DNA of 38,771 nt from an uncultured Pelagibacteraceae bacterium (GTDB taxonomy: Bacteria; Pseudomonadota; Alphaproteobacteria; Pelagibacterales; Pelagibacteraceae): assembly GCA_902619665.1 (NCBI GenBank), contig CACNFB010000009.1, forward strand, positions 1-38,771. The letters are read 5' to 3'. Positions 15,862 through 24,693 of this stretch are shown here, piece by piece; position 1 is the stretch's first letter; each line of letters opens with the position of its first letter. Made by a program: the position numbers and the translations under genes. The notes below the pieces were generated by a model that made no database searches, had not been told where the DNA came from, and worked only from the letters and a program-made list of their open reading frames with translations.

Positions 15862-16521
15862 TTAATTTAAATCAAATATTTTTTTTATAAATTTTAATCC
15901 TATACTTGATGCCTCAATAGGTATATGATGACCACAGTTTTTGATTATTTCTAATTTGACTGAAACTTTGTTTCTTTCCAAGAAATCTTTGGCTTCTAAA
16001 GATTTTACACAAGGAACAATGTCATCATTTTCACCGTGAATTAATAATGTTTCAGGTTTATGAATTATTCTTTTTGATAAGTCTTTTTTACTGATTATTT
16101 TTCCAGAAAAACCCAAAATTCCAGAATATTTTTCATCTGATGAAAGTCCCACATTAATTGACATCATGCATCCTTGACTAAATCCAGATAAACATATTTT
16201 AGAATTTGGCACTGAAAATTTCTCTTTAACCTCGTTTAAGAATTTTTTTAATATTATCTCATTTTTTTTGCTCTCATTCAAAATGAATTCATCATTGTCT
16301 TTACTTAGATCAAACCATTGGTAACCTGATGGACTAATCAAACATTTTTCTGGGGCATTAGGGCAAACAAATAGTGTATTAGGCAAGAATCTTTTCCAGT
16401 TTAATGTAACTTGTGCAATATCATTTCCGTCACCACCGTAACCATGTAATAATATAATTATATTTTTTATTTCTTTGCCAGACTCTGGTTTTATTAGTTT
16501 TGTATCAAGGCAAAATGTCAT
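15862..16521 (-). CDS. Carboxylesterase/phospholipase (alpha/beta hydrolase)
   Basis: A 219-residue single-domain serine hydrolase of the acyl-protein thioesterase/carboxylesterase group. The oxyanion segment is LLHGYGGDG, the nucleophile S115 lies in LSGFSQGCMM, the acid is in HGENDDIVP (about D167) and the catalytic His is H198 in NCGHHIP. No signal peptide, so probably cytoplasmic. The substrate may be a short-chain ester or lysophospholipid; this cannot be decided. Its start is 50 bp from the divergent HIG1 gene. Confidence 0.9.
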   Translation of the reverse strand: MTFCLDTKLIKPESGKEIKNIIILLHGYGGDGNDIAQVTLNWKRFLPNTLFVCPNAPEKCLISPSGYQWFDLSKDNDEFILNESKKNEIILKKFLNEVKEKFSVPNSKICLSGFSQGCMMSINVGLSSDEKYSGILGFSGKIISKKDLSKRIIHKPETLLIHGENDDIVPCVKSLEAKDFLERNKVSVKLEIIKNCGHHIPIEASSIGLKFIKKIFDLN

Positions 16522-16571
16522 AAATAAATTATTTTATTTTTTTTTTACTATTTATGTAATAGATACTTTTA

Positions 16572-16775
16572 ATGGTTTCCGAAATATTAATAAAGGTAAT
16601 AGCTATAGTTCTTATATTGGCTGTTGCTATTGTTTTAGTTCTAGGTATTGGCACTCTTTTCAAAGGTGGCTCTACAAGTAAAAAATATTCAAATAAACTT
16701 ATGCAGCTAAGAGTTCTTTTACAGTTTATTGCCATCATAGTTTTAGTTTGTCTTGCTTATTTTTTTAAAGATTAA
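16572..16775 (+). CDS. HIG1-domain twin transmembrane protein
   Basis: A 67-residue protein with two membrane helices (about 5-28 and 48-65) joined by a basic loop SKKYSNKLMQLRVLLQ. The NKLM-x-x-R-V-x-x-Q pattern is the HIG1 signature seen in mitochondrial Rcf1 and in many alphaproteobacterial 'twin transmembrane' proteins that associate with cytochrome oxidase or its assembly. That role is inferred for this protein. It is divergent from the esterase and its stop overlaps the TlpA-like stop by a few bases. Confidence 0.85.
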   Translation: MVSEILIKVIAIVLILAVAIVLVLGIGTLFKGGSTSKKYSNKLMQLRVLLQFIAIIVLVCLAYFFKD

Positions 16776-17299
16776 TCAAAGTTCTGAAGCCACGTTTTAA
16801 AGTTTTTATCTTGGAAATCTATGGACCCTACAACTCTAGCAATTTCACCACCATCTTTGTTAATTATCAATGTTGTTGGTAGACCTCTAAGTAAAAACTT
16901 TTTTGCCAGTCTGACATCTGTATCGTAAAAAATATCTAAATTTTCAATATTAGTTTTAATATAAAATTCTTTTATTTTATCAATTTTTTCTTGACCAATA
17001 TTTATCGGAAGAATTTCTAAATTCTTAAATTTTTTATCAATAGAAAGTTTATCAAGTGATGGCATTTCCTCTTTACAAGGTTCGCACCAAGTTGCCCAAA
17101 AATTCATTAACACTAACTTTCCGTCATAATCAATTAAATTCATATCCTTTTCTAATGTATTCTTAAAAGCTACGTCCTTATATTCTTTTGGTTTTTCATA
17201 AATAATCAAATTTTTTGGTAAATTTAAATCTTTCGAATAGCTACTAAATGTAGAAAAAATAATTATAACTGTTATAAAAAATTTAATTAAATTAGGCAT
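16772..17299 (-). CDS. TlpA-like periplasmic thioredoxin
   Basis: The 175 residues start with a hydrophobic signal sequence (to about residue 22), so the protein is probably exported or membrane-anchored. The thioredoxin core has NFWATWCEPCKEEMPSL with active-site C72/C75 and the cis-Pro region RGLPTTLIINKDG. The pattern is that of TlpA/ResA/CcmG-like reductants, which supply electrons for cytochrome c or cytochrome oxidase CuA assembly. The adjacent HIG1 protein, also tied to cytochrome oxidase in other systems, fits this. The argH gene starts only 23 bp away on the other strand. Confidence 0.88.
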   Translation of the reverse strand: MPNLIKFFITVIIIFSTFSSYSKDLNLPKNLIIYEKPKEYKDVAFKNTLEKDMNLIDYDGKLVLMNFWATWCEPCKEEMPSLDKLSIDKKFKNLEILPINIGQEKIDKIKEFYIKTNIENLDIFYDTDVRLAKKFLLRGLPTTLIINKDGGEIARVVGSIDFQDKNFKTWLQNFD

Positions 17300-17322
17300 A
17301 CTAAATATTACAAATAATTATC

Positions 17323-18717
17323 ATGGGAAAAAATAAAAACAACTATGCAGTTTGGAGCACTCGTATCAAGAAAGAAACTTCTAATAATTTTAAAAAAATA
17401 GGGTCCTCAATAAACATCGATAAACGATTGTACAAAGAAGATATCAGAGGTTCTATGGTTCATACAGATATGCTTTATAAACAAAAAATTATTTCTCTTA
17501 AAGTCAAGGAAAAGATTTTATGGGGTTTAAACAGAATTAAAAATGAGATCGATAAAAAAAAATTTAAATTCGATATTTCTAAAGAGGACATTCATATGAA
17601 TATTGAAAGTAGATTATTTGAGTTAATAGGTGATGATGCTGGTTTTTTGCACACTGCAAGATCAAGAAACGATCAAGTTTTAACAGATCTCAAGATTTGG
17701 ATGAAGAGGTCAGTTAGTGAAATTGACAAGTTACTAGCTAAAGTAATTAAAAGTTTATTGAATAATGCAGAGAAAAATTTAAAAACAGTCTTACCAGGAT
17801 TTACACATTTAAAAAATGCTCAACCTATTTCTTTAGCGCATTATTTTATGTCATGTGTCGAAATGTTTAATAGAGATAAAAAAAGATTTAAGAATAGTTT
17901 GGAAAGTTTAAATGAAAACCCTTTAGGAGTTTGTGCAATTTCTGGTACATCTTTTAAAATTGATAGGTGGTATACAACAAAAAAACTTAAATTTAGTAAA
18001 CCAACTAATAATTCAATAGATACAGTATCTGATAGAGATTTTGTTTTAGACTTTTTATATAATGTCTCAATATGCTCAATGCATATTTCAAGAATTTCAG
18101 AAGAATTGATTATTTGGAATTCTGACCAGTTTAATTTTATTAAATTAAAAGACAACTTGGTAACTGGTTCATCTATTATGCCACAAAAAAAAAATCCAGA
18201 TACGCTGGAGTATCTAAGAGGAAAAGCAGGTGTAAATTATGGTTCTTTAATTTCTATGCTTACTATTGTTAAAGGCTTGCCTTTGTCTTATTTTAAAGAT
18301 CTCCAAGACGATAAAGAGTTGGTATTTAATTCATTTGACACATTAAAAAATAGTTTATTAATATTTGATGAAGTATTAAAAGGTTTAATAATTAATAAGA
18401 ATGTAATGCTTCAAGCGGCTAACAGAGGCTATACAACAGCAACTGATTTAGCTGATAATATGGTAAAAAATCTAAAAATTACATTCAGGGAGTCTTATAA
18501 AATAACTTCAAAAATAGTAAATTTAGCAGAAAAATTAAATTTACCGCTTGATGAGTTAAAATTAGATCAAGTTAGAGACATCGATAGTAGACTAAATAAT
18601 CAAATTTTAGAGGAAGCAAGCATAAAAAATTCGGTTAACTCAAAGAAATCATATGGAGGAACATCTTTTGAAAACATTAAGAAAATGATAAATAAACTTA
18701 AAAAGGAAATTAAATGA
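17323..18717 (+). CDS. argH: Argininosuccinate lyase
   Basis: A 464-residue member of the fumarase/aspartase superfamily that splits argininosuccinate into arginine and fumarate, the last step of arginine synthesis. Seen: SRLFELIGDDAGFLHTARSRND near the N-terminus, TVLPGFTHLKNAQPISLAHY, and the superfamily signature GSSIMPQKKNPD with the flexible catalytic loop. Length is normal. The stop codon overlaps the start of the small lipoprotein gene by 4 bases (ATGA), and lysA follows, an arrangement conserved in many proteobacteria. Confidence 0.96.
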   Translation: MGKNKNNYAVWSTRIKKETSNNFKKIGSSINIDKRLYKEDIRGSMVHTDMLYKQKIISLKVKEKILWGLNRIKNEIDKKKFKFDISKEDIHMNIESRLFELIGDDAGFLHTARSRNDQVLTDLKIWMKRSVSEIDKLLAKVIKSLLNNAEKNLKTVLPGFTHLKNAQPISLAHYFMSCVEMFNRDKKRFKNSLESLNENPLGVCAISGTSFKIDRWYTTKKLKFSKPTNNSIDTVSDRDFVLDFLYNVSICSMHISRISEELIIWNSDQFNFIKLKDNLVTGSSIMPQKKNPDTLEYLRGKAGVNYGSLISMLTIVKGLPLSYFKDLQDDKELVFNSFDTLKNSLLIFDEVLKGLIINKNVMLQAANRGYTTATDLADNMVKNLKITFRESYKITSKIVNLAEKLNLPLDELKLDQVRDIDSRLNNQILEEASIKNSVNSKKSYGGTSFENIKKMINKLKKEIK

Positions 18718-18830
18718 AAAATTTTTTATTAGCTATAATTGTATTTTTAATTTTAATCTCATGTGGAAAAAAAGGTGATCCTGAATATAAGGGTAATATT
18801 ATAATACAAAGTCAAAAAACTATTATTTAA
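18714..18830 (+). CDS. lptM: LptM-like small lipoprotein
   Basis: ATG at 18714 overlaps the argH stop and opens a 38-codon frame. The N-terminus MKNFLLAIIVFLILISC is a lipoprotein signal with lipobox LISC, and the mature protein starts CGKKGDP, matching the CGxKG-x motif of LptM (YifL). LptM assists oxidative maturation of the LPS transporter LptD in E. coli. The argH-lptM-lysA position agrees with other proteobacteria, which makes this small gene convincing despite its size. Its stop shares one base with the lysA ATG. Confidence 0.85.
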   Translation: MKNFLLAIIVFLILISCGKKGDPEYKGNIIIQSQKTII

Positions 18831-20044
18831 TGAATTATAAAAATAATAATTTTTACATTGAAAAAATTAAAGCAGAAAATTTAATTAAAAAATTTGGATC
18901 ACCAATTTATTGTTATTCTAACAAAAGATTAGTAGAAAATATTAACAATTTTAAAAATTCGTTCAAATCCTTCAATCCTTTAATTTGTTTTTCTGTTAAA
19001 TCAAATTACAATTCAACGATACTTAGAATAATTAAAGAAAATGGCCTGGGTGCTGATGTTGTATCTGATGGTGAATTGAAAAAAGTATTATCTTTAGGTT
19101 TTAAGCCAAATAAAATCGTATATTCAGGTATCGGAAAGAAATTTGAAGAACTAAAATTTGCAATTAGCAAAAATATACTTCTTATAAATGTTGAGTCTGA
19201 AAGTGAATTAAAGAATATACAAAAATTAGCTAAAAAATTCAGAAAAAAAGTAAGTGTTGGTTTAAGATTGAACCCTAACATAGATGCAAAAACTAATACA
19301 AAAATATCTACAGGAAGAGTTCAAGATAAATTTGGTCTAGATAGCAATAACATTATCAAAATTTTAAACAAATTTAAAAACTCCAGAAATATTGAAATTA
19401 AATGTTTGAGTGTTCATATTGGAAGCCAGATAACACAAAACAAACCCTATAATAATGTGCTTGTGGCTATAAATAAAATTTTATTAAAATCTAAATTTAA
19501 ATTTGAATATATTGATTTAGGTGGCGGCATGGGAATAAAGTATGTTAAAGGTAATAAAAGACTGGATTACTCAAAACTTTCAAAAAATATCTATAAATTT
19601 TCAAAAAAGAATAATTGTAAGATTATTTTTGAACCAGGTCGTTCTATTGTTGGAAATACAGCGGTTTTACTTACAAAAGTAATTTATATAAAAAACAGTT
19701 CAAATAAGAAATTCATTATCATTGATGCTGGTATGAACGACCTAATACGTCCTGCTTTGTACAATGCTACGCATGATATAATACCACTAACAAAAAAATC
19801 ATATAGAGATTCTAGCTCTTACGATTTTGTTGGGCCAATATGTGAGACATCTGATCGTTTTCTTAAAACAAAAAATTATCAAAAAATTAATGAGGGGGAT
19901 AATTTAGCTATCAAAGACGTCGGAGCATATGGAATAGTTTTGTCTTCAAATTATAATTTAAGACCTCGTCCAGTTGAATTTATTATTAAAAATTCAGAGA
20001 TTAAAAAGATTAGTAAAAAACAAAGATTAAATGACATAATTTGA
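18830..20044 (+). CDS. lysA: Diaminopimelate decarboxylase
   Basis: A 404-residue PLP enzyme (alanine-racemase fold) that makes L-lysine from meso-diaminopimelate. The PLP lysine is K57 in FSVKSNYN; other signatures are SVHIGSQI, the phosphate-binding LGGGMGIKY, EPGRSIVGN, and the inter-subunit active-site block GPICETSDRF. Length is about normal. It starts on the last base of the lptM stop, so the three genes form an operon. It ends 3 bp before plsC. Confidence 0.96.
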   Translation: MNYKNNNFYIEKIKAENLIKKFGSPIYCYSNKRLVENINNFKNSFKSFNPLICFSVKSNYNSTILRIIKENGLGADVVSDGELKKVLSLGFKPNKIVYSGIGKKFEELKFAISKNILLINVESESELKNIQKLAKKFRKKVSVGLRLNPNIDAKTNTKISTGRVQDKFGLDSNNIIKILNKFKNSRNIEIKCLSVHIGSQITQNKPYNNVLVAINKILLKSKFKFEYIDLGGGMGIKYVKGNKRLDYSKLSKNIYKFSKKNNCKIIFEPGRSIVGNTAVLLTKVIYIKNSSNKKFIIIDAGMNDLIRPALYNATHDIIPLTKKSYRDSSSYDFVGPICETSDRFLKTKNYQKINEGDNLAIKDVGAYGIVLSSNYNLRPRPVEFIIKNSEIKKISKKQRLNDII

Positions 20045-20047
20045 TAA

Positions 20048-20749
20048 ATGATAAGAAATACTATTTTTTTATTAGTTTTCTATTTTGGTTTAATATTTCT
20101 ACTAATCGTATTTATACCAAGTTTAATACTCCCTCGATATATTGCCACATTAGGTGGTAAATTCTTAGGTTATTGGACCGAGTTTTGTTTAAAGAATATT
20201 ATGGCAACACAAATAGAGATTAAAGGTTTAGAAAACATAGTAAATAATCAAAAGTATTTTGTAGTCTGTTCTCACCAATCAATGTTTGAAACTTTTTTTT
20301 TACAAACAATATTTGAAAATCCAGTATTTATATTAAAAAAAGAACTTGTAAAAATACCTTTATTTGGTTGGTATTTAAAAAAGTTAGGCTGTATTTCGAT
20401 TGATAGAAACAAAATATCCAGGGAAAACTTAAATTTTTCTGATGAGGTTAGTAAAGTAATTAAAGATGCAAATAAAACTTTAATAATTTTTCCACAAGGT
20501 ACAAGAAAGGATTTTGATGATAGATCAAAATTTAAAAAAGGGTTTGCAAGAATATATAACGATCTTAAAATAGCTTGTTTGCCAGTTGCTATTAATTCAG
20601 GTAAAGTTTGGCCAAAAAGTGGAGGACTAGTTCCTAATCAAATAATCAAAGTTTCAATTTTAAATATTTTACCCTCTGGGATAGAACAAAATAAATTTGC
20701 TACCGAGGTGGAAAAATTGATTTACAAAGAACTAGATAAGATTTCTTAA
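20048..20749 (+). CDS. plsC: 1-acyl-sn-glycerol-3-phosphate acyltransferase (PlsC-like)
   Basis: A 233-residue lysophospholipid acyltransferase with an N-terminal membrane helix (about 5-27). The catalytic motif is SHQSMFE: H76 with Glu (E81) at the place of Asp in H-x4-D, a variant common in alphaproteobacterial members. Block II is IDRNK, and block III is FPQGTRK (Q for the usual E). It acylates lysophosphatidate in membrane phospholipid synthesis. It follows lysA by 3 bp and converges on dnaN with a 2-bp gap. An OlsA-type role in ornithine lipid synthesis cannot be excluded. Confidence 0.85.
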   Translation: MIRNTIFLLVFYFGLIFLLIVFIPSLILPRYIATLGGKFLGYWTEFCLKNIMATQIEIKGLENIVNNQKYFVVCSHQSMFETFFLQTIFENPVFILKKELVKIPLFGWYLKKLGCISIDRNKISRENLNFSDEVSKVIKDANKTLIIFPQGTRKDFDDRSKFKKGFARIYNDLKIACLPVAINSGKVWPKSGGLVPNQIIKVSILNILPSGIEQNKFATEVEKLIYKELDKIS

Positions 20750-20751
20750 GA

Positions 20752-21864
20752 CTATCCTTTCATAGGCATAATCACGTAAATACTATCAAAATCGCTTGGG
20801 TCTTTTATGAGTGCTGGTGAAGAAATATCATTGAAGTAAATTTCAATGTTTTCCCCTTCTAACTGACTGGCAACATCAATTAAATATTTTGAATTAAAAC
20901 TAATATCCAATTCATGATCAAAGTTTACTGACAATGTTTCCTTTCCATCACCACTGTTTGTATTATTTACAGATAAGTCTAGTTTGTTTTTTGATAAACT
21001 AAATCTTACACCATCTTTTTTATCTGTTGAAACTGAAGCAACTCTATCTACACTGTGATGGAATAATTCTAAATTAGCCTCTAATTTTTTATTATTATTT
21101 TTTGGTATAACTTGGATATAATTTGGAAATTTTCCATCTATAACCTTTGAAGTCAAGACACTATTATTTAATAAAAATTTTATTTTAGATTTAGAATTCT
21201 GTATTTTAATATCACCATTAAAATTTTCTAATATGGAACAAAGTTGATAAATAGTTTTTTTTGGTAAAATTATTGGTTCAAACTTAATTTGATCATCAAG
21301 TTTCATTTTAGAAATTGACATTCTATGTGAATCTGTGGAAACACCAGTAAGATAATTTTTATCTTCATTTTGATTAAAATGTAAAAATATTCCGCTTAAA
21401 TAATGTCTTGTCTCATCATTGGATATAGAAAATTTACATTTGTTTAAAAGCTTCAAAAAACTTTGTGAATTTATTGTTATTATTTCACCACTTTGATCTT
21501 CTTCAGATAATGGGAATTCTTTAGCATCTATACAATTTAATTTGAATAAAGATTTTTCAGATTCAAGTTGCAGTTTACTATCAGATATTTTTTCTATATT
21601 TATTTTTTTCCCTACAGAAAATTTTCTTACTATATCATGCATAATAGATGAGTTCGTGGTTGTATCTCCTTCCTCAATTATTTCTACATTTGAGATATCG
21701 TGAACAAAAATCATATCCAAATCAGTAGCTGTAATTTTTAACATTTTATTTTTAGCTTCTATTAAAATGTTTGATAAAATTGGTAGGGTGCTTCGTCTCT
21801 CAATTACATTTTGACAAAAACCAAGAGATTCTTGTAAATCTTTCTGACTTATACTAAATTTCAT
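20752..21864 (-). CDS. dnaN: DNA polymerase III beta sliding clamp
   Basis: The 370 residues match the three-domain beta clamp in order: N-terminal LPILSNILIEA and TATDLDM, middle LLNKCKFSISNDETRHYLSGI with TDSHRMSISK, and the C-terminal end YVIMPMKG (consensus ends YVVMPMR). It tethers the replicative polymerase to DNA. It lies downstream of dnaA with an 11-bp overlap, the classical dnaA-dnaN pair. Length is slightly below E. coli (366) to alphaproteobacterial (372) norms, i.e. complete. Confidence 0.97.
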   Translation of the reverse strand: MKFSISQKDLQESLGFCQNVIERRSTLPILSNILIEAKNKMLKITATDLDMIFVHDISNVEIIEEGDTTTNSSIMHDIVRKFSVGKKINIEKISDSKLQLESEKSLFKLNCIDAKEFPLSEEDQSGEIITINSQSFLKLLNKCKFSISNDETRHYLSGIFLHFNQNEDKNYLTGVSTDSHRMSISKMKLDDQIKFEPIILPKKTIYQLCSILENFNGDIKIQNSKSKIKFLLNNSVLTSKVIDGKFPNYIQVIPKNNNKKLEANLELFHHSVDRVASVSTDKKDGVRFSLSKNKLDLSVNNTNSGDGKETLSVNFDHELDISFNSKYLIDVASQLEGENIEIYFNDISSPALIKDPSDFDSIYVIMPMKG

Positions 21865-23242
21865 TTTCTTTTTTGTACAAAATCTGATTCTTTAAATAAT
21901 TTATTCCATTAGATAGTTCATCATTATCACATTTCAGCTTCTCAATTGTTTTTACAGAGTGAATTACGGTGGTATGGTCTCTATTTGAAAATTCTCTACC
22001 TATTTCTGGTAACGATTTTGTTGTTAAAATTTTTGATAGATATATAGCGACTTGTCTGGGTCTTACTAAATATCTAGATCTTCTAGATGAAAGCATTTCA
22101 TTTTTGCTAATTTTGAAATATTTGCAAACTAAAGTCTGGATGTTATCAATGGTTATTTTGGTTTCGTTTATATTTAAAAGATCCTTCAAAATTATTTTAA
22201 TTTCATTGAGGGTTGGAGCTTTATTGTAAATCCTTGAAAAAGAGGCAACTCTATTTAAAGCACCCACTAATTCTCTTACACTATTTCTAATTTCACTGCT
22301 TATAAAACTTAAAATTTCATCTGATAATTTTAGTTTTTCACTATATAAAATATTTAATTCATCTAATTTTGTTTTTAGTATCTTTAAACGCAAATCATTT
22401 TCTGGGCTTTGAATATCAACAACTAAACCACCAGAGAACCTTGATTTAATTCTTTCTTGAATTTTAATCAGTTTGCTTGGCGGCCTGTCAGCTGATAAAA
22501 TCACTTGTGAACCTTTGTCAATTAATGAATTAAAAGTATGAAAGAATTCTTCTTGCATAGCTTCTTTTCCATTCATAAATTGTATATCATCGATTATCAG
22601 CACGTCAGTGTTTCTAAAATTATCTTTAAATTTAACCATCTCATTAGACTTAATAGACTTTACAAATTGGTACATAAATCTCTCAGCTGATATAAATGTG
22701 ACTTTTTTATATTCTTTAAGTTTTAATCCAATGGAATTTAGTAAATGAGTTTTTCCCATCCCTACTCCTGAATAAATATAAAAGGGATTATAATGAGAAA
22801 TATTTTCTGAAACTTTTTTTGCAGCTTCAAATGCAAGTTTGTTACTTTGACCAATTACGAAATTTTCAAATGATTTATTTTGATCTATTCTGTTATATTG
22901 TAAAAAAGAATCTTTGATAAAAGATATTTTAGAATTTGAATTTAACTGGATTTCATTTCCTTTTTTATCTACTTTATTTTCTATTTTAAACTCGATCCTA
23001 ATTATCTCTCTATTTAATTTTTTAATTATTCCTAAGATTTGGTCAAGATACCTTGATACAATCCAATCTCTAATAAATCTAGTTGATACTGAAACTAAAA
23101 TGTAATTTGTAAATTTTTCCTCAAATACGATTTTTTTTAACCAACTTTCGTAGATTTCATTTCCAAATTGATGACGTAGTTCTTTTTGAATAACTTCCCA
23201 ATTAAAATTTTTATCAACATTAAGATTTAAATTATTTTTCAT
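21854..23242 (-). CDS. dnaA: Chromosomal replication initiator DnaA
   Basis: The 462 residues contain domain I (about 10-90), a short linker, the AAA+ domain with Walker A SGVGMGKTHLLN, Walker B VLIIDDIQFM and sensor II region (NSVRELVGALNR), and the domain IV DNA-binding signature REFSNRDHTTVIHSVKTI. It opens oriC with ATP bound. Its 3' end overlaps dnaN by 11 bp. I see no perfect DnaA boxes in the 254-bp upstream gap, so the origin is not clearly in this window, although dnaA, rpsT and mutM order agrees with origin-proximal order in other alphaproteobacteria. Confidence 0.97.
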   Translation of the reverse strand: MKNNLNLNVDKNFNWEVIQKELRHQFGNEIYESWLKKIVFEEKFTNYILVSVSTRFIRDWIVSRYLDQILGIIKKLNREIIRIEFKIENKVDKKGNEIQLNSNSKISFIKDSFLQYNRIDQNKSFENFVIGQSNKLAFEAAKKVSENISHYNPFYIYSGVGMGKTHLLNSIGLKLKEYKKVTFISAERFMYQFVKSIKSNEMVKFKDNFRNTDVLIIDDIQFMNGKEAMQEEFFHTFNSLIDKGSQVILSADRPPSKLIKIQERIKSRFSGGLVVDIQSPENDLRLKILKTKLDELNILYSEKLKLSDEILSFISSEIRNSVRELVGALNRVASFSRIYNKAPTLNEIKIILKDLLNINETKITIDNIQTLVCKYFKISKNEMLSSRRSRYLVRPRQVAIYLSKILTTKSLPEIGREFSNRDHTTVIHSVKTIEKLKCDNDELSNGINYLKNQILYKKENEI

Positions 23243-23496
23243 TTGGAGACTCCATCTAAATTCTTAGAAAAAAATATTCAATAAAATTTATTGATTTTAA
23301 AAAGAAAAATAAAATCCTTAATTGAATAAATTATGAATTGAATTTTAATTTTTAAGATAGTAAAAAAATAATTACTAAAAGTTTTTTAAAATTTTTTAAA
23401 AATTGTTTGACTCAATATCTAGTCAAAGAAGCTTTCGAATGTTTATATATAGTGTGAGTAAATTTTAAGTTGTTTTTTTTGATAACCTAGGGTTGC
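23243..23496. other. dnaA-rpsT gap with one dyad, no clear DnaA boxes
   Basis: The longest gene-free stretch near dnaA. It is strongly AT-rich and holds a perfect 7-bp dyad TTTGACT (23406-23412) / AGTCAAA (23421-23427) around an 8-nt spacer. The best DnaA-box-like word is TGTGAGTAA (23453-23461), two mismatches from consensus. It must carry the dnaA promoter. A partial palindrome AACCTAGGGTT lies just beyond the rpsT stop. I cannot support an origin call. Confidence 0.4.
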
Positions 23497-23757
23497 TTAC
23501 AGTGCGCCAATCTTTCTAGTTATTCTTGAAATATTTCTTGAGGCATTCCCTTTTTTTATAACACCAGTTTTAGCAATTTTCATAAGTTCAGAATTCAACT
23601 TGGGCAAGTAAGAGAGTGCTTTTTTTTTATCCTTATTTTCAATTAGACCGTTCATTTTTTTCAAAGCAATTTTGTATCTGCTTTTTCTAGCTTTATTTAC
23701 AGAAGTTTGTTTTTTAATTCTTCTTATTCTTTTGATTGCTGATTTTGTATTTGCCAT
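23497..23757 (-). CDS. rpsT: Ribosomal protein S20
   Basis: An 86-residue basic protein starting MANTKSAIKRIRRIKKQTSVN, with the two long helices and C-terminal KKGNASRNISRITRKI of S20. The frame is open 20 codons further upstream (to 23817), but the S20 start at 23757 is certain by family comparison. It binds 16S rRNA in the small subunit. It lies between mutM and dnaA on the same strand. Confidence 0.97.
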   Translation of the reverse strand: MANTKSAIKRIRRIKKQTSVNKARKSRYKIALKKMNGLIENKDKKKALSYLPKLNSELMKIAKTGVIKKGNASRNISRITRKIGAL

Positions 23758-23792
23758 AAAAAGCGATGGTATAACCTCAGAAAGACTTGTGG

Positions 23793-24659
23793 TCAATAAC
23801 TTTTTAAAGTTTGGCAAAAATCGCAGATAAAAGTTGACCTGTTTGATATATAAGTTTTTTTAATAATTCCTTTACATTTGTGTTTAGTGCATTTCTTATT
23901 TTCCCTATTATAAACAGTAAATTTTGTTTGAAAACTTCCCCCTCCACCTGAAACACTTTTAAAATCTCTAATGGACGAACCACCAAATTTTATTGCATTA
24001 TTAAGAATTATTCTAGAAGATTTAATTATTCTTATTAATTCTATTGTGCTCAATTTTCTAACACTTTTCATCGGTGAAATTTGAGATTTATATAATATTT
24101 CGTTCGCATAAATATTTCCTATGCCAGAAACGATTTTTTGATCTAACAAAAAATTTTTTATATTTTTTTTCCTATTTTTGATTTTATTTTTTAAGTATAT
24201 TAAATTAAACCCTTTATCTAATGCCTCTGGCCCTATTCGTGAAAAATAATTATCAAAGTCATGTTTGTTCTTCAATATTTTAAAATATCCAAATCTTCTG
24301 GGATCATTATAAATTAACTTAATATTACCGAATTCAATAACTATGTGATTATGTTTTTTAGGCAAATTCGGGTTACTATAAAAACTTAAATTTGTGATAT
24401 TTTTGCCAGATGGAATGTGTAAAGTTCCTGACATGCCTAGATGTAAAATTGTATAAAAGTTATTGCCAAAATCAAATATAATATATTTAGATTTTCTTTT
24501 AATATTTTTTATAATTTTATTCTTTAAAATACGTTCAAAAGTTTTGGGAACCTTAAACCTCAAATTTCGATTGTTAACTGTAATTCTAATAATTTTACGG
24601 TTTATAATCGTCTTTTTTAGTGAACGTGTGACTACTTCTACTTCTGGTAATTCTGGCAT
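23793..24659 (-). CDS. mutM: Formamidopyrimidine-DNA glycosylase
   Basis: A 288-residue Fpg protein that removes 8-oxoguanine and cleaves the abasic site. The N-terminus MPELPEVE gives catalytic P1 and E2 after Met removal. The H2TH segment is near GIGNIYANEILYKSQI, and the C-terminal zinc finger has CTKHKC and CDFCQ. Slightly longer than E. coli Fpg (269). Only 34 bp separate its start from the divergent ubiE start, so both promoters must overlap. Downstream is rpsT. Confidence 0.96.
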   Translation of the reverse strand: MPELPEVEVVTRSLKKTIINRKIIRITVNNRNLRFKVPKTFERILKNKIIKNIKRKSKYIIFDFGNNFYTILHLGMSGTLHIPSGKNITNLSFYSNPNLPKKHNHIVIEFGNIKLIYNDPRRFGYFKILKNKHDFDNYFSRIGPEALDKGFNLIYLKNKIKNRKKNIKNFLLDQKIVSGIGNIYANEILYKSQISPMKSVRKLSTIELIRIIKSSRIILNNAIKFGGSSIRDFKSVSGGGGSFQTKFTVYNRENKKCTKHKCKGIIKKTYISNRSTFICDFCQTLKSY

Positions 24660-24693
24660 TTATTATTATATTAACAAAAATAATAATATTACT

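Noticed and set aside
20270..20290. PlsC catalytic motif with Glu instead of Asp as a sign of inactivity
   Set aside because: H-x4-E occurs in many alphaproteobacterial members of the family, so it is not evidence of a dead enzyme.
23400..23500. Replication origin next to dnaA
   Set aside because: No perfect or one-mismatch DnaA box was found; the best word has two mismatches and AT-richness is uninformative in this genome.
24463..24693. 77-residue N-terminal extension of UbiE
   Set aside because: It is antisense to mutM; the family N-terminus begins at ATG 24694.
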